23,344 nt of DNA, from assembly GCA_958405565.1 (NCBI GenBank), contig CATYEN010000037.1, positions 1 to 23,344 of the forward strand. The letters run 5' to 3'. Shown here piece after piece: positions 7,657-14,961 of the stretch. The notes under the pieces were generated by a model. The model made no database searches, was not told where the DNA came from, and saw nothing but the letters and a program-made list of their open reading frames with translations. Position 1 is the stretch's first letter. Each line of letters opens with the position of its first letter. Made by a program: the position numbers and the translations under genes. Source of the stretch: an uncultured Collinsella sp. Lineage in GTDB: Bacteria > Actinomycetota > Coriobacteriia > Coriobacteriales > Coriobacteriaceae.

Positions 7657-10059
7657 CTATTTCGTCTTGCCGGTAATGAGCGTCTTAAGACCCAGGCCGA
7701 TCAGGCCCAGGCCCATGCGCACACGACCGGGGCGATGGCGCTCGATGGCCTTGGTCTTGCCGGCGGGCTTATCGCGACGGGCGCTCGTCTCGGGTGCGGG
7801 CTTGGTGACCTGCGGCTCGGGCTGAGGTGCAGGTGCGGGCTCGGGCTCAATGACGGTCGCCTGGACCTTTTGGACCTTGGGTGCTACCGGCTGCGGCTCG
7901 GGCTCGGGGGCGGGTTTCGCCTCAATGACGGGCTCGGGCGCGGCCTCGGCGTTGCGATAGGCACGCTCCAGCAGGGCTTCCTGCGAGTTGAAGGGTTTCT
8001 CACCCTCTGCACGCTCCACGGGGACCCAGGTGCCGTCGCTCGTGAGGCTGCGGGCCTTCACGTTGTCGCGCAGCTGCATGCCCATGTACTCGTGTACCAG
8101 GGCGCGGCAGGTGGGGTCGAGCACGGGGAAGGCGATCTCCACGCGGTGCTCGGTGTTGCGTGTCATCATGTCTGCCGAGCTCAGGTAAATCATGTCCGAG
8201 TCCACGCCAAAAGCGTAAACGCGCGCATGCTCCAAAAAGCGTCCGACGATAGAACGGACATGCACGTTTTCGGTCTTGCCAGGAACGCCCGGCTTGAGGC
8301 ACGAGATGCCGCGGATGATCATGTCCACGCGGACTCCAGCGCACGATGCCTCGGCGATCTTGTCGATGACCTCGCGGTCGGTGAGCGAGTTGAGTTTAAA
8401 GAACACGCGGGCGGGCTCGCCAGCGAGAGCGCGCTGAATCTCACGATCCAGACCGCGCATGATGAGCGGCTTGAGGCCTACGGGCGCCACACCCAGGAAG
8501 CGGTAATCGCCGCGCAGATTGCCCAGCGACAGGTTGCGGAAGAACAGGTTGGCGTCCTCGCCGATGCCGGGATGGGCGGTCATGAGCATAAAGTCGCTGT
8601 AGAGTTTGGCCGTCTTCTCGTTAAAGTTGCCGGTGCCCAGCAGCGTCAGGCGTGTGAGCGCCATGCCTTCGCGATAGGTGAGCTGGCAGATCTTGGAGTG
8701 GCACTTAAAGCCCTCGGAGCCGTAGATGACGGTGCAGCCGGCCTCTTCCAGGCGTTCGGCCCACTCGATGTTGTTCTGCTCGTCAAAGCGCGCGCGGAGC
8801 TCCATGAGCACCGTGACTTCTTTGCCGTTCTCGGCGGCATCGATCAGTGACTCGCACAGGCGGCTCTGCTTGGCCACGCGGTAGAGCGTGATGCGCAGCG
8901 AGATGCACTCGGGGTCATAGGCGGCCTCGTGCACCAGGTCCAAGAACGGATTCATGGCCTCGTAAGGGTAAAAGAGCAGCTTGTCGTGCTGCAGCACCTG
9001 CTCGCGGATGGAGCGGGTCATATCGATGGTGGGGTTGGGCTGCGGCTTAAACGGCGTAAAGAGCAGCTCGTTGCGTAGATGCTCGGGAATCTTGCCCTCA
9101 ATGCCGAAGACGTAGCCCAGGTCGAGCGGGATATCGCAGGTAAAGACCGAGCGGCGAGAAAGCTCGAGCGCCTTGCGGATGGTCTTGAGCGTCGCCTTCT
9201 CGAGCGACCCCGAGACCGCGAGCACTACCGGCTGCAGACGCAGGCGCTTCTTGAGGATGCGCTTCATGTGCTGGCGGTAGTCCTCTTCCTCCTCGATGCC
9301 CTCGCCGTCCGGATCGATGTCGGCGTTGCGGGTGACGCGGATGAGCGCGCGGTCGAGTGGCTTATAGGAGCCAAAGCAGCTGTCCAGGCAGGCGAGGATG
9401 ACGTCCTCGAGCAGAATGTAGGAGTAGGTGCCGGTGGGCGAGGGGATCTCGACCACGCGGTTCATCGAGGCGGGGATCTCGATAAGGCCCAGCAGGCTCT
9501 CCTCGTCGGTGACGCCGTCCAGGCCACAAGCCAGATAGAGTGCACCGTTGCGCAGGTTGGGGAAGGGATGGCGCGGGTCAATGACCAACGGCGAGATGAC
9601 CGGCGACACGTAGGCCTGGAAGTAGCGGGTTACAAAGGTGCGCTCCTCGGGCGTAAGCGAATCGATGCGGGCGCGGTGAACGCCCAGGGTGTCGAGCTTG
9701 CCCTCGATGCTCTTAAAGATGGACTCCCATCGGGTAAGGAGCCCGGGCATTTCGGCCATGACAGCATCGACCTGTTCGGAGGCGGTCATATTGCTCTTGT
9801 TGTCGACAGGCTGTTTTTTGAGCTCTGCCAGATCGGACAGGCCGCCCACGCGCACCATGAGAAACTCGTCGAGGTTAGACTCGAAAATCGACACGAACTT
9901 TAGACGTTCGAACAGCGGAACGGTCTCGTCGAAGGCTTCGTCAAGCACACGGTTGTCAAAGCGCAGCCAGCTGAGCTCTCGGTTCTGCGTGTACGAGAAG
10001 TCGCGCGGCGGTTTGCGCAGCTTTGCGGCGGCTTGCTTTTTTTCGATTTTGCTCGGCAT
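7657..10059 (-). CDS. ppk1: polyphosphate kinase 1 with long C-terminal tail
   Basis: Reversibly transfers the terminal phosphate of ATP onto inorganic polyphosphate. The 800-residue product has the N-domain (RELSWLRFDNRVLDEA), the head domain and two phospholipase-D-like catalytic domains. The autophosphorylated histidine is H454 in GFKCHSKI, and the second catalytic histidine is H611 in GRFLEHARVYAF, followed by YLSSADMMTRN. The family is usually about 690-740 residues. From about residue 706 a tail rich in Pro, Glu and Ala runs to a basic stretch and a short Gly/Leu-rich end, which is unusual. The start is the ATG at 10059, with GGACAG 9 bases upstream; 10065 (ATG) and 10104 (GTG) are alternatives. 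The gene is divergent from arcA1. Confidence 0.94.
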   Translation of the reverse strand: MPSKIEKKQAAAKLRKPPRDFSYTQNRELSWLRFDNRVLDEAFDETVPLFERLKFVSIFESNLDEFLMVRVGGLSDLAELKKQPVDNKSNMTASEQVDAVMAEMPGLLTRWESIFKSIEGKLDTLGVHRARIDSLTPEERTFVTRYFQAYVSPVISPLVIDPRHPFPNLRNGALYLACGLDGVTDEESLLGLIEIPASMNRVVEIPSPTGTYSYILLEDVILACLDSCFGSYKPLDRALIRVTRNADIDPDGEGIEEEEDYRQHMKRILKKRLRLQPVVLAVSGSLEKATLKTIRKALELSRRSVFTCDIPLDLGYVFGIEGKIPEHLRNELLFTPFKPQPNPTIDMTRSIREQVLQHDKLLFYPYEAMNPFLDLVHEAAYDPECISLRITLYRVAKQSRLCESLIDAAENGKEVTVLMELRARFDEQNNIEWAERLEEAGCTVIYGSEGFKCHSKICQLTYREGMALTRLTLLGTGNFNEKTAKLYSDFMLMTAHPGIGEDANLFFRNLSLGNLRGDYRFLGVAPVGLKPLIMRGLDREIQRALAGEPARVFFKLNSLTDREVIDKIAEASCAGVRVDMIIRGISCLKPGVPGKTENVHVRSIVGRFLEHARVYAFGVDSDMIYLSSADMMTRNTEHRVEIAFPVLDPTCRALVHEYMGMQLRDNVKARSLTSDGTWVPVERAEGEKPFNSQEALLERAYRNAEAAPEPVIEAKPAPEPEPQPVAPKVQKVQATVIEPEPAPAPQPEPQVTKPAPETSARRDKPAGKTKAIERHRPGRVRMGLGLIGLGLKTLITGKTK

Positions 10060-10076
10060 ATGCATCTGTCCGTTCA

Positions 10077-10091
10077 GTCCCCGCAGGGGAC
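10077..10091. promoter_or_regulatory. palindrome in the ppk leader
   Basis: GTCCCC and GGGGAC form a perfect 6-bp inverted repeat around GCA, 18 bases upstream of the chosen ppk start. It could be a leader hairpin modulating access to the weak ribosome binding site. Confidence 0.4.
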
Positions 10092-10468
10092 GGTTGCCTA
10101 ACACTATTCACTATTGTCTCAATTTAGTCGACCTATGGCACGGACGTATCGCGTGAACGGTATCTTTACCTACTTCTTACGCTGACAAGCCATAGAGCTG
10201 ACGCCCGTCGCGTTGTGAAAAACGGTCTATATCCTCACTCAACTGGTGAGTATGTGTGAATAAGAATGATAGGTAGCTGAATATCATCGAATACAGACAG
10301 AAACACGAACAAGCGTCATTTATATACATAAAACCGTTTTAGATATGCAATTCTTAATCGAAAGATTAGAGTTGTAATTGCGAATGATTTTTGAGAAAAA
10401 AGAGCGTTTACCTTAGAAAAGTTACTTTAGAACGCCGAAGTACATCATGGGGGAATCTCATGCGATAT

Positions 10469-10535
10469 ACCGTTCATCGCACTTTGTTGACCGTTCGGGG
10501 GCGAGGTGGAATTGCGGGTGATTTTTGGATATAAC
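10469..10535 (+). promoter_or_regulatory. arcA1 promoter with two CCGTTC boxes
   Basis: ACCGTTCA at 10469 and ACCGTTCG at 10490 are 21 bp apart. The second opens a 22-bp block (10490-10511, ending GAGGTGGAA) that is identical upstream of arcA2. A TATAAC -10 box lies at 10530-10535. The -35 position, 17 bp before it, reads TGGAAT, which is poor, so an activator at the boxes is likely. All these spacings are identical in the arcA2 promoter although the DNA between is diverged. Confidence 0.6.
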
Positions 10536-10542
10536 TAGAGCT

Positions 10543-10617
10543 GTCAGCAAGCAGCGTCCCATATGGAGGGGCGCTGATACATTCGGCCAGTAAGGCCCGA
10601 AAGAAAGGTAGGAGGCC
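10543..10617 (+). promoter_or_regulatory. arcA1 leader RNA with conserved islands
   Basis: GTCAGCAA (10543-10550), GGAGGGGCGCT (10565-10575), a short stem formed by CGGCC and GGCCCG, and the Shine-Dalgarno region AAAGGTAGGAGG recur in the same order and nearly the same spacing upstream of arcA2. The bases between differ, so the islands look selected. Confidence 0.5.
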
Positions 10618-11860
10618 ATGACGAAAGGTCTGCACGTGCCTTCCGAGATCGGCAAGCTCAGGAAGGTCTGCCTGCACCGTCCCGGCGACGAGCTCCTCAA
10701 CCTGCCGCCCGACGAGCTCGAGCGACTCCTGTTCGACGACGTCCCGTTCCTGGAGGTCGCACAGCAGGAGCACGACACCTTCGCCCAGATCCTGAGGGAC
10801 CAGGGCGTGGAGGTCCTCTACCTCGAGAACCTCGTCGCCGAGGTGTTCGACCAGGTCCCCGGCGCCCGCGCCGAGTTCACCGACCAGTACATCGCCGAGG
10901 CCGGCATCCGCGGCCAGCACATGCCGCAGATCGTCCGCGAGAAGCTGGACTCCATCGAGGACAACCTCGAGTTCGTCAAGAAGACCATGGCCGGCATGAC
11001 CAAGGCCGAGATCGACATGCCCCTCACGGCGTCCACGACCCTCGACTCCCTGGTCAACTCCGAGTCCGAGTCCGACCTGATCATCGACCCGATGCCCAAC
11101 CTCTACTTCACCCGCGACCCGTTCGCGGTCGTCGGCGAGGGCGTCAACCTCAACCGCATGTACTCGGTCACCCGCAACCGCGAGACCCTGTACGGCAAGT
11201 ACGTCTTCAAGTACCACCCCGACTACAAGGACGTCTCCCTGTACTTCCGCCGCGACTGCCAGTTCCACACCGAGGGCGGCGACGTGCTGAACATCAACGA
11301 GAAGACCCTCGCCGTCGGCATCTCCCAGCGCACCCAGGCCGCCGCTATCGACGTCATGGCCCAGAACATCTTCTGGAACTCCGACTCCAAGGTCGAGCGC
11401 ATCCTGGCCTTCGACATCCCGGTCTCGCGCGCCTTCATGCACCTCGACACGGTCTTCACCCAGATCGACGTCGATAAGTTCACGATCCACCCCGCCATCA
11501 TGGGCACCCTGCGCGTCTACGAGCTGACCGCCGGCAAGAACCCGGGCGACGTGAACATCCGCCTGATCGAGGACACCCTCGAGCACGTCCTGGAGGACGC
11601 CACCGGCGTCGACCAGGTCAAGCTGATCCCCTGCGGCGGCGGCGACCCGATCGCGGCCTCCCGCGAGCAGTGGAACGACGGCTCCAACACCCTGTGCGTC
11701 GAGCCCGGCAAGATCTGCGTCTACGCCCGCAACACCGTCACCAACGACGTGCTGTACAAGGAGGGCCTGGACCTTCTCGTCGTGCCCTCCGCCGAGCTCT
11801 CCCGCGGCCGCGGCGGCCCGCGCTGCATGAGCATGCCCTTCTGGCGCGAGGACCTCTAAG
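10594..11860 (+). repeat. 1267-bp direct repeat, copy 1 (arcA1)
   Basis: By line-by-line comparison every base here equals 13684-14950. The identity starts at GGCCCGAAAGAAAGG before the ribosome binding site and ends one base after the stop codon; the flanks differ on both sides. Copies are in direct orientation, 3090 bp apart start to start. Confidence 0.97.
10618..11859 (+). CDS. arcA: arginine deiminase, copy 1
   Basis: Hydrolyses L-arginine to L-citrulline and ammonia, the first step of the ADI pathway, in the cytosol. The 413-residue protein starts with the typical VPSEIGKLRKVCLHRPG and carries FTRDPFA, the H217-x-E219 pair in FHTEGGDVL, H275 in MHLDTVF, and the catalytic C403 in GPRCMSMPFW near the C-terminus, so all core residues are present. 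The start has AGGAGG 3-8 bases upstream. Third positions are almost all C or G, stronger than in neighbours such as glf, as expected for a very highly expressed gene. The coding sequence is identical to arcA2. A strong terminator follows, so it is probably mostly monocistronic. Confidence 0.97.
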   Translation: MTKGLHVPSEIGKLRKVCLHRPGDELLNLPPDELERLLFDDVPFLEVAQQEHDTFAQILRDQGVEVLYLENLVAEVFDQVPGARAEFTDQYIAEAGIRGQHMPQIVREKLDSIEDNLEFVKKTMAGMTKAEIDMPLTASTTLDSLVNSESESDLIIDPMPNLYFTRDPFAVVGEGVNLNRMYSVTRNRETLYGKYVFKYHPDYKDVSLYFRRDCQFHTEGGDVLNINEKTLAVGISQRTQAAAIDVMAQNIFWNSDSKVERILAFDIPVSRAFMHLDTVFTQIDVDKFTIHPAIMGTLRVYELTAGKNPGDVNIRLIEDTLEHVLEDATGVDQVKLIPCGGGDPIAASREQWNDGSNTLCVEPGKICVYARNTVTNDVLYKEGLDLLVVPSAELSRGRGGPRCMSMPFWREDL

Positions 11861-11919
11861 GTCTTCAAGGGCCCGTACAGGTCATAATACATACATCTAG
11901 CTGCCATTAGATGTCTCTC

Positions 11920-11957
11920 ATTGGGGCGGTGCGGGTTTTCGCACCGCCCCAATCTTG
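11920..11957 (+). terminator. arcA1 terminator
   Basis: ATTGGGGCGGTGCG (11920-11933) and CGCACCGCCCCAAT (11940-11953) form a perfect 14-bp GC-rich stem with a 6-base loop, followed by CTTGT. The T tract is short, so some read-through into the aminotransferase gene is possible. Confidence 0.8.
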
Positions 11958-12008
11958 TATGAGGAACGTTAACACGATTGGATGACTGCTTTTGTAAGGA
12001 GCTTGGCC

Positions 12009-13133
12009 ATGGACATCAAGACGATTGGCGTTGAGGAATGGCTCAACGTTTGGGAGAAGAGCGCCACGTGGGACATCGCCCAGTCGACGATCTCGTCGCT
12101 TACCATGGGCGAGCTACGTGCGCTTGACGAGCAGGACGGTGCCACGTTCTACGAGCGCCTGGACCGCGAGAAGATGAACTACGGCTGGATCGAGGGTTCG
12201 CCAGAGTTTAAGGCCGAGGTCGCCAAGCTCTATCGTCGTGAGGTCAATCCCGACCATATCCTGCAGACCAACGGCTGCACGGGCGCTAACCTCAGCGCCA
12301 TCATGGCTGTTGTCGAGCCCGGCGACCATGTTATCGCCGAGTGGCCCACCTACGCGCCGCTCTACGAGATCCCGCGCACGCTGGGCGCCGAGGTCGAGTA
12401 TTGGGAGCTTCGCGAGGAACTCGGCTGGAAGCCCGATATCGAGCAGCTCAAGCGCTTGGTGCGCCCCAACACCAAGCTCATCTGTATCAACAACGCATCG
12501 AACCCCATCGGTACGGTGCTCGATGCCGATATGCTCGGCCAGATTGCCGAGATCGCCCGTTCGGTGGGCGCCTACGTGTTGTGCGATGAGGTGTATCTGC
12601 CGCTCGAAAACACTGACTCCTTTATGTCGATGGTCGACGTGTACGAGAAGGTCATCGTCACCAACTCGGTGTCCAAGACCTATTCGACGCCTGCGGCCCG
12701 CGTGGGCTGGGTCGTGGCCGACGAAGAGGTGTCCAACAGCATCCGCACGTATCGCGACTACACCATGATCTGCGGCGGCGTGTTCAACGACGCCCTGGCG
12801 ACCTATGTGCTCGAGCACAAGGACAAGATTCTCGAGCGCAACCGCAAGATCGTGTTTGGCAACCGCGATATCGCGCAGGCTTGGATCGATACGCAGCATC
12901 GCGTGTCCTGGACGGCCCCGCAGGGCGTGTCCACCTCGTTTATCCAGCTGGATATTCCCGAGGACGACGAGGAGTTCTGCAAGCGCCTGTTGGCTGAGAG
13001 GGGAGTGCTGCTGGTTCCCGGCAGCCGCTTTGAGCTCCCCTGCGGCGCACGCCTGGGCTACTGCGCGAGCGAGGACGTTCTTCGCGAGGGCCTGAGGCTT
13101 TTGGGCGAGGCGCTGGCGGAGTTCGATCGCTAG
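12009..13133 (+). CDS. PLP-dependent aminotransferase (ArcT-like)
   Basis: Fold-type I aminotransferase of class I/II, 374 residues. The Schiff-base lysine is K223 in NSVSKTYSTPAARVGW; NNASNPIGTVLD supplies the substrate/cofactor-binding NPxG motif and YVLCDEVYLPL the conserved Asp/Tyr pair. The start at 12009 has AAGGAG about 8 bases upstream; a longer frame from 11982 lacks one. Putative transaminases called ArcT lie inside the ADI operons of some lactobacilli and clostridia, and position plus overall look support an ArcT-like role. The substrate is unknown: ornithine, citrulline or arginine derivatives are guesses from context. It lies between two identical arcA copies and has its own terminator. 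Confidence 0.88.
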   Translation: MDIKTIGVEEWLNVWEKSATWDIAQSTISSLTMGELRALDEQDGATFYERLDREKMNYGWIEGSPEFKAEVAKLYRREVNPDHILQTNGCTGANLSAIMAVVEPGDHVIAEWPTYAPLYEIPRTLGAEVEYWELREELGWKPDIEQLKRLVRPNTKLICINNASNPIGTVLDADMLGQIAEIARSVGAYVLCDEVYLPLENTDSFMSMVDVYEKVIVTNSVSKTYSTPAARVGWVVADEEVSNSIRTYRDYTMICGGVFNDALATYVLEHKDKILERNRKIVFGNRDIAQAWIDTQHRVSWTAPQGVSTSFIQLDIPEDDEEFCKRLLAERGVLLVPGSRFELPCGARLGYCASEDVLREGLRLLGEALAEFDR

Positions 13134-13182
13134 GATTCCGATGATCTTCGAGGGCCTTATCCAAATAGGACGAAGATAATCG

Positions 13183-13223
13183 AAAACGGACCCGTTTCCC
13201 TAGGGGAAGCGGGTTCGTTTTTC
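13183..13223 (+). terminator. aminotransferase terminator
   Basis: AACGGACCCGTTTCCC pairs with GGGAAGCGGGTTCGTT with two wobble or mismatch positions and a TAG(G) loop, followed directly by a TTTTT run. Confidence 0.85.
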
Positions 13224-13300
13224 TATACCGAGAAGTCAAGTTGTTACAAATGGGGCCGTAAAGCGAGCCGGTATCCGCTGGGCCTTATACTGAGCTTCCG

Positions 13301-13331
13301 GTGAACGGTATCAAGCGTCTGGTAAACGGTA
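13301..13331. promoter_or_regulatory. distal pair of GTRAACGGTA boxes 21 bp apart
   Basis: GTGAACGGTA starts at 13301 and GTAAACGGTA at 13322, exactly 21 bp apart. They are the inverted form of the CCGTTCAC box seen at the arcA promoters, and GTGAACGGTATC also occurs in the arcA1 upstream region (10153-10164). They may be a second operator set about 260-280 bp upstream of the arcA2 -10 box. Confidence 0.45.
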
Positions 13332-13344
13332 ATTTGTTTACCAG
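13319..13344. promoter_or_regulatory. operator-like inverted repeat
   Basis: CTGGTAAAC (13319-13327) and GTTTACCAG (13336-13344) form a perfect 9-bp inverted repeat with an 8-base centre, overlapping the second GTAAACGGTA box. There is no T tract, so a protein site is more likely than a terminator. Confidence 0.45.
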
Positions 13345-13558
13345 AAATGAATAGGACAAACTTTTTTCTGAATAAAAATGAAAATGGTTGAGACGCGGCA
13401 TGAATCGCTAATTCTATTCATAGCTTTATTAGAAATATGCAATTTGAGGGTGGTTTAATAAAGTTAAGTTCCATTTGCTATTTGGATTGAAAACGCGTTT
13501 TAGCACGTAAATACACTTTATTAAATCAAAGTGTGCCATGCGTGAAGTATATGTGTAT

Positions 13559-13625
13559 GCCGTTCACCCCTCATATAAAACCGTTCGGGGGCGAGGTGGA
13601 AGTATGGACTGATTTTGGATATAAA
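13559..13625 (+). promoter_or_regulatory. arcA2 promoter with two CCGTTC boxes
   Basis: GCCGTTCA at 13559 and ACCGTTCG at 13580 are 21 bp apart; the second opens the same 22-bp block (13580-13601) as at arcA1. The -10 box is TATAAA at 13620-13625, 40 bp from the block start exactly as in arcA1. The -35 position reads TGGAAG, again poor, which fits activator dependence. Confidence 0.6.
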
Positions 13626-13631
13626 TATGTC

Positions 13632-13707
13632 GTCAGCAATAACGCCTCACACGGAGGGGCGCTAACGAATCGGCCCTGACAGGGGCCCGAAAGAAAGGTA
13701 GGAGGCC
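13632..13707 (+). promoter_or_regulatory. arcA2 leader RNA with conserved islands
   Basis: GTCAGCAA (13632-13639), GGAGGGGCGCT (13653-13663), a stem CGGCCCTG/CAGGGGCCCG and AAAGGTAGGAGG match the arcA1 leader in order and spacing. The stem differs in sequence but can still form, which hints at RNA-level selection. Confidence 0.5.
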
Positions 13708-14950
13708 ATGACGAAAGGTCTGCACGTGCCTTCCGAGATCGGCAAGCTCAGGAAGGTCTGCCTGCACCGTCCCGGCGACGAGCTCCTCAACCTGCCGCCC
13801 GACGAGCTCGAGCGACTCCTGTTCGACGACGTCCCGTTCCTGGAGGTCGCACAGCAGGAGCACGACACCTTCGCCCAGATCCTGAGGGACCAGGGCGTGG
13901 AGGTCCTCTACCTCGAGAACCTCGTCGCCGAGGTGTTCGACCAGGTCCCCGGCGCCCGCGCCGAGTTCACCGACCAGTACATCGCCGAGGCCGGCATCCG
14001 CGGCCAGCACATGCCGCAGATCGTCCGCGAGAAGCTGGACTCCATCGAGGACAACCTCGAGTTCGTCAAGAAGACCATGGCCGGCATGACCAAGGCCGAG
14101 ATCGACATGCCCCTCACGGCGTCCACGACCCTCGACTCCCTGGTCAACTCCGAGTCCGAGTCCGACCTGATCATCGACCCGATGCCCAACCTCTACTTCA
14201 CCCGCGACCCGTTCGCGGTCGTCGGCGAGGGCGTCAACCTCAACCGCATGTACTCGGTCACCCGCAACCGCGAGACCCTGTACGGCAAGTACGTCTTCAA
14301 GTACCACCCCGACTACAAGGACGTCTCCCTGTACTTCCGCCGCGACTGCCAGTTCCACACCGAGGGCGGCGACGTGCTGAACATCAACGAGAAGACCCTC
14401 GCCGTCGGCATCTCCCAGCGCACCCAGGCCGCCGCTATCGACGTCATGGCCCAGAACATCTTCTGGAACTCCGACTCCAAGGTCGAGCGCATCCTGGCCT
14501 TCGACATCCCGGTCTCGCGCGCCTTCATGCACCTCGACACGGTCTTCACCCAGATCGACGTCGATAAGTTCACGATCCACCCCGCCATCATGGGCACCCT
14601 GCGCGTCTACGAGCTGACCGCCGGCAAGAACCCGGGCGACGTGAACATCCGCCTGATCGAGGACACCCTCGAGCACGTCCTGGAGGACGCCACCGGCGTC
14701 GACCAGGTCAAGCTGATCCCCTGCGGCGGCGGCGACCCGATCGCGGCCTCCCGCGAGCAGTGGAACGACGGCTCCAACACCCTGTGCGTCGAGCCCGGCA
14801 AGATCTGCGTCTACGCCCGCAACACCGTCACCAACGACGTGCTGTACAAGGAGGGCCTGGACCTTCTCGTCGTGCCCTCCGCCGAGCTCTCCCGCGGCCG
14901 CGGCGGCCCGCGCTGCATGAGCATGCCCTTCTGGCGCGAGGACCTCTAAG
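13684..14950 (+). repeat. 1267-bp direct repeat, copy 2 (arcA2)
   Basis: Base-for-base identical to 10594-11860. Recombination between the copies would delete or duplicate a 3090-bp unit containing one arcA and the aminotransferase gene. Confidence 0.97.
13708..14949 (+). CDS. arcA: arginine deiminase, copy 2
   Basis: Same 413-residue enzyme as copy 1, identical in DNA and protein, with E219, H275 and C403 intact. Unlike copy 1 it is followed within 106 bp by arcB, so this copy forms the classical arcA-arcB pair and is probably the ancestral or operon-embedded one; that direction is inference. The shared ribosome binding site lies inside the identical block. The opposite strand is open across this gene and into arcB for 807 codons, which is a composition effect of the extreme third-position C/G bias and not a gene. 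Confidence 0.97.
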   Translation: MTKGLHVPSEIGKLRKVCLHRPGDELLNLPPDELERLLFDDVPFLEVAQQEHDTFAQILRDQGVEVLYLENLVAEVFDQVPGARAEFTDQYIAEAGIRGQHMPQIVREKLDSIEDNLEFVKKTMAGMTKAEIDMPLTASTTLDSLVNSESESDLIIDPMPNLYFTRDPFAVVGEGVNLNRMYSVTRNRETLYGKYVFKYHPDYKDVSLYFRRDCQFHTEGGDVLNINEKTLAVGISQRTQAAAIDVMAQNIFWNSDSKVERILAFDIPVSRAFMHLDTVFTQIDVDKFTIHPAIMGTLRVYELTAGKNPGDVNIRLIEDTLEHVLEDATGVDQVKLIPCGGGDPIAASREQWNDGSNTLCVEPGKICVYARNTVTNDVLYKEGLDLLVVPSAELSRGRGGPRCMSMPFWREDL

Positions 14951-14961
14951 TCTTTCCGTTT

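Larger units (their letters stand above)
10060..10617. other. divergent ppk/arcA1 intergenic region
   Basis: This 558-bp stretch has no credible gene. The middle (about 10220-10440) is far more AT-rich than the flanking genes. It contains the ppk leader palindrome GTCCCC-GCA-GGGGAC (10077-10091), a CCGTTCAC box in ppk orientation (10153-10160 read on the minus strand), an imperfect stem around GCAATT...AATTGC (10347-10381) and the arcA1 promoter and leader (10469-10617). Confidence 0.7.
13134..13707. other. intergenic region upstream of arcA2
   Basis: This 574-bp stretch has no credible gene. It contains the aminotransferase terminator (13183-13222), a distal pair of GTRAACGGTA boxes (13301, 13322), a 9-bp operator-like inverted repeat (13319-13344), an AT-rich core (about 13340-13560) with the imperfect palindrome ACACTTTATT/AAATCAAAGTGT near 13513-13534, and the arcA2 promoter and leader (13559-13707). 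Its overall design mirrors 10060-10617. Confidence 0.7.

Noticed and set aside
10347..10381. ArgR box candidate around GCAATT...AATTGC upstream of arcA1
   Set aside because: The symmetry is imperfect, it does not follow the usual TNTGAATWWWWATTCANA pattern, and no equivalent is found upstream of arcA2.
10594..14950. Composite transposon made by the two arcA copies
   Set aside because: The repeats are the arcA genes themselves; no transposase, terminal inverted repeats or target duplication is visible.
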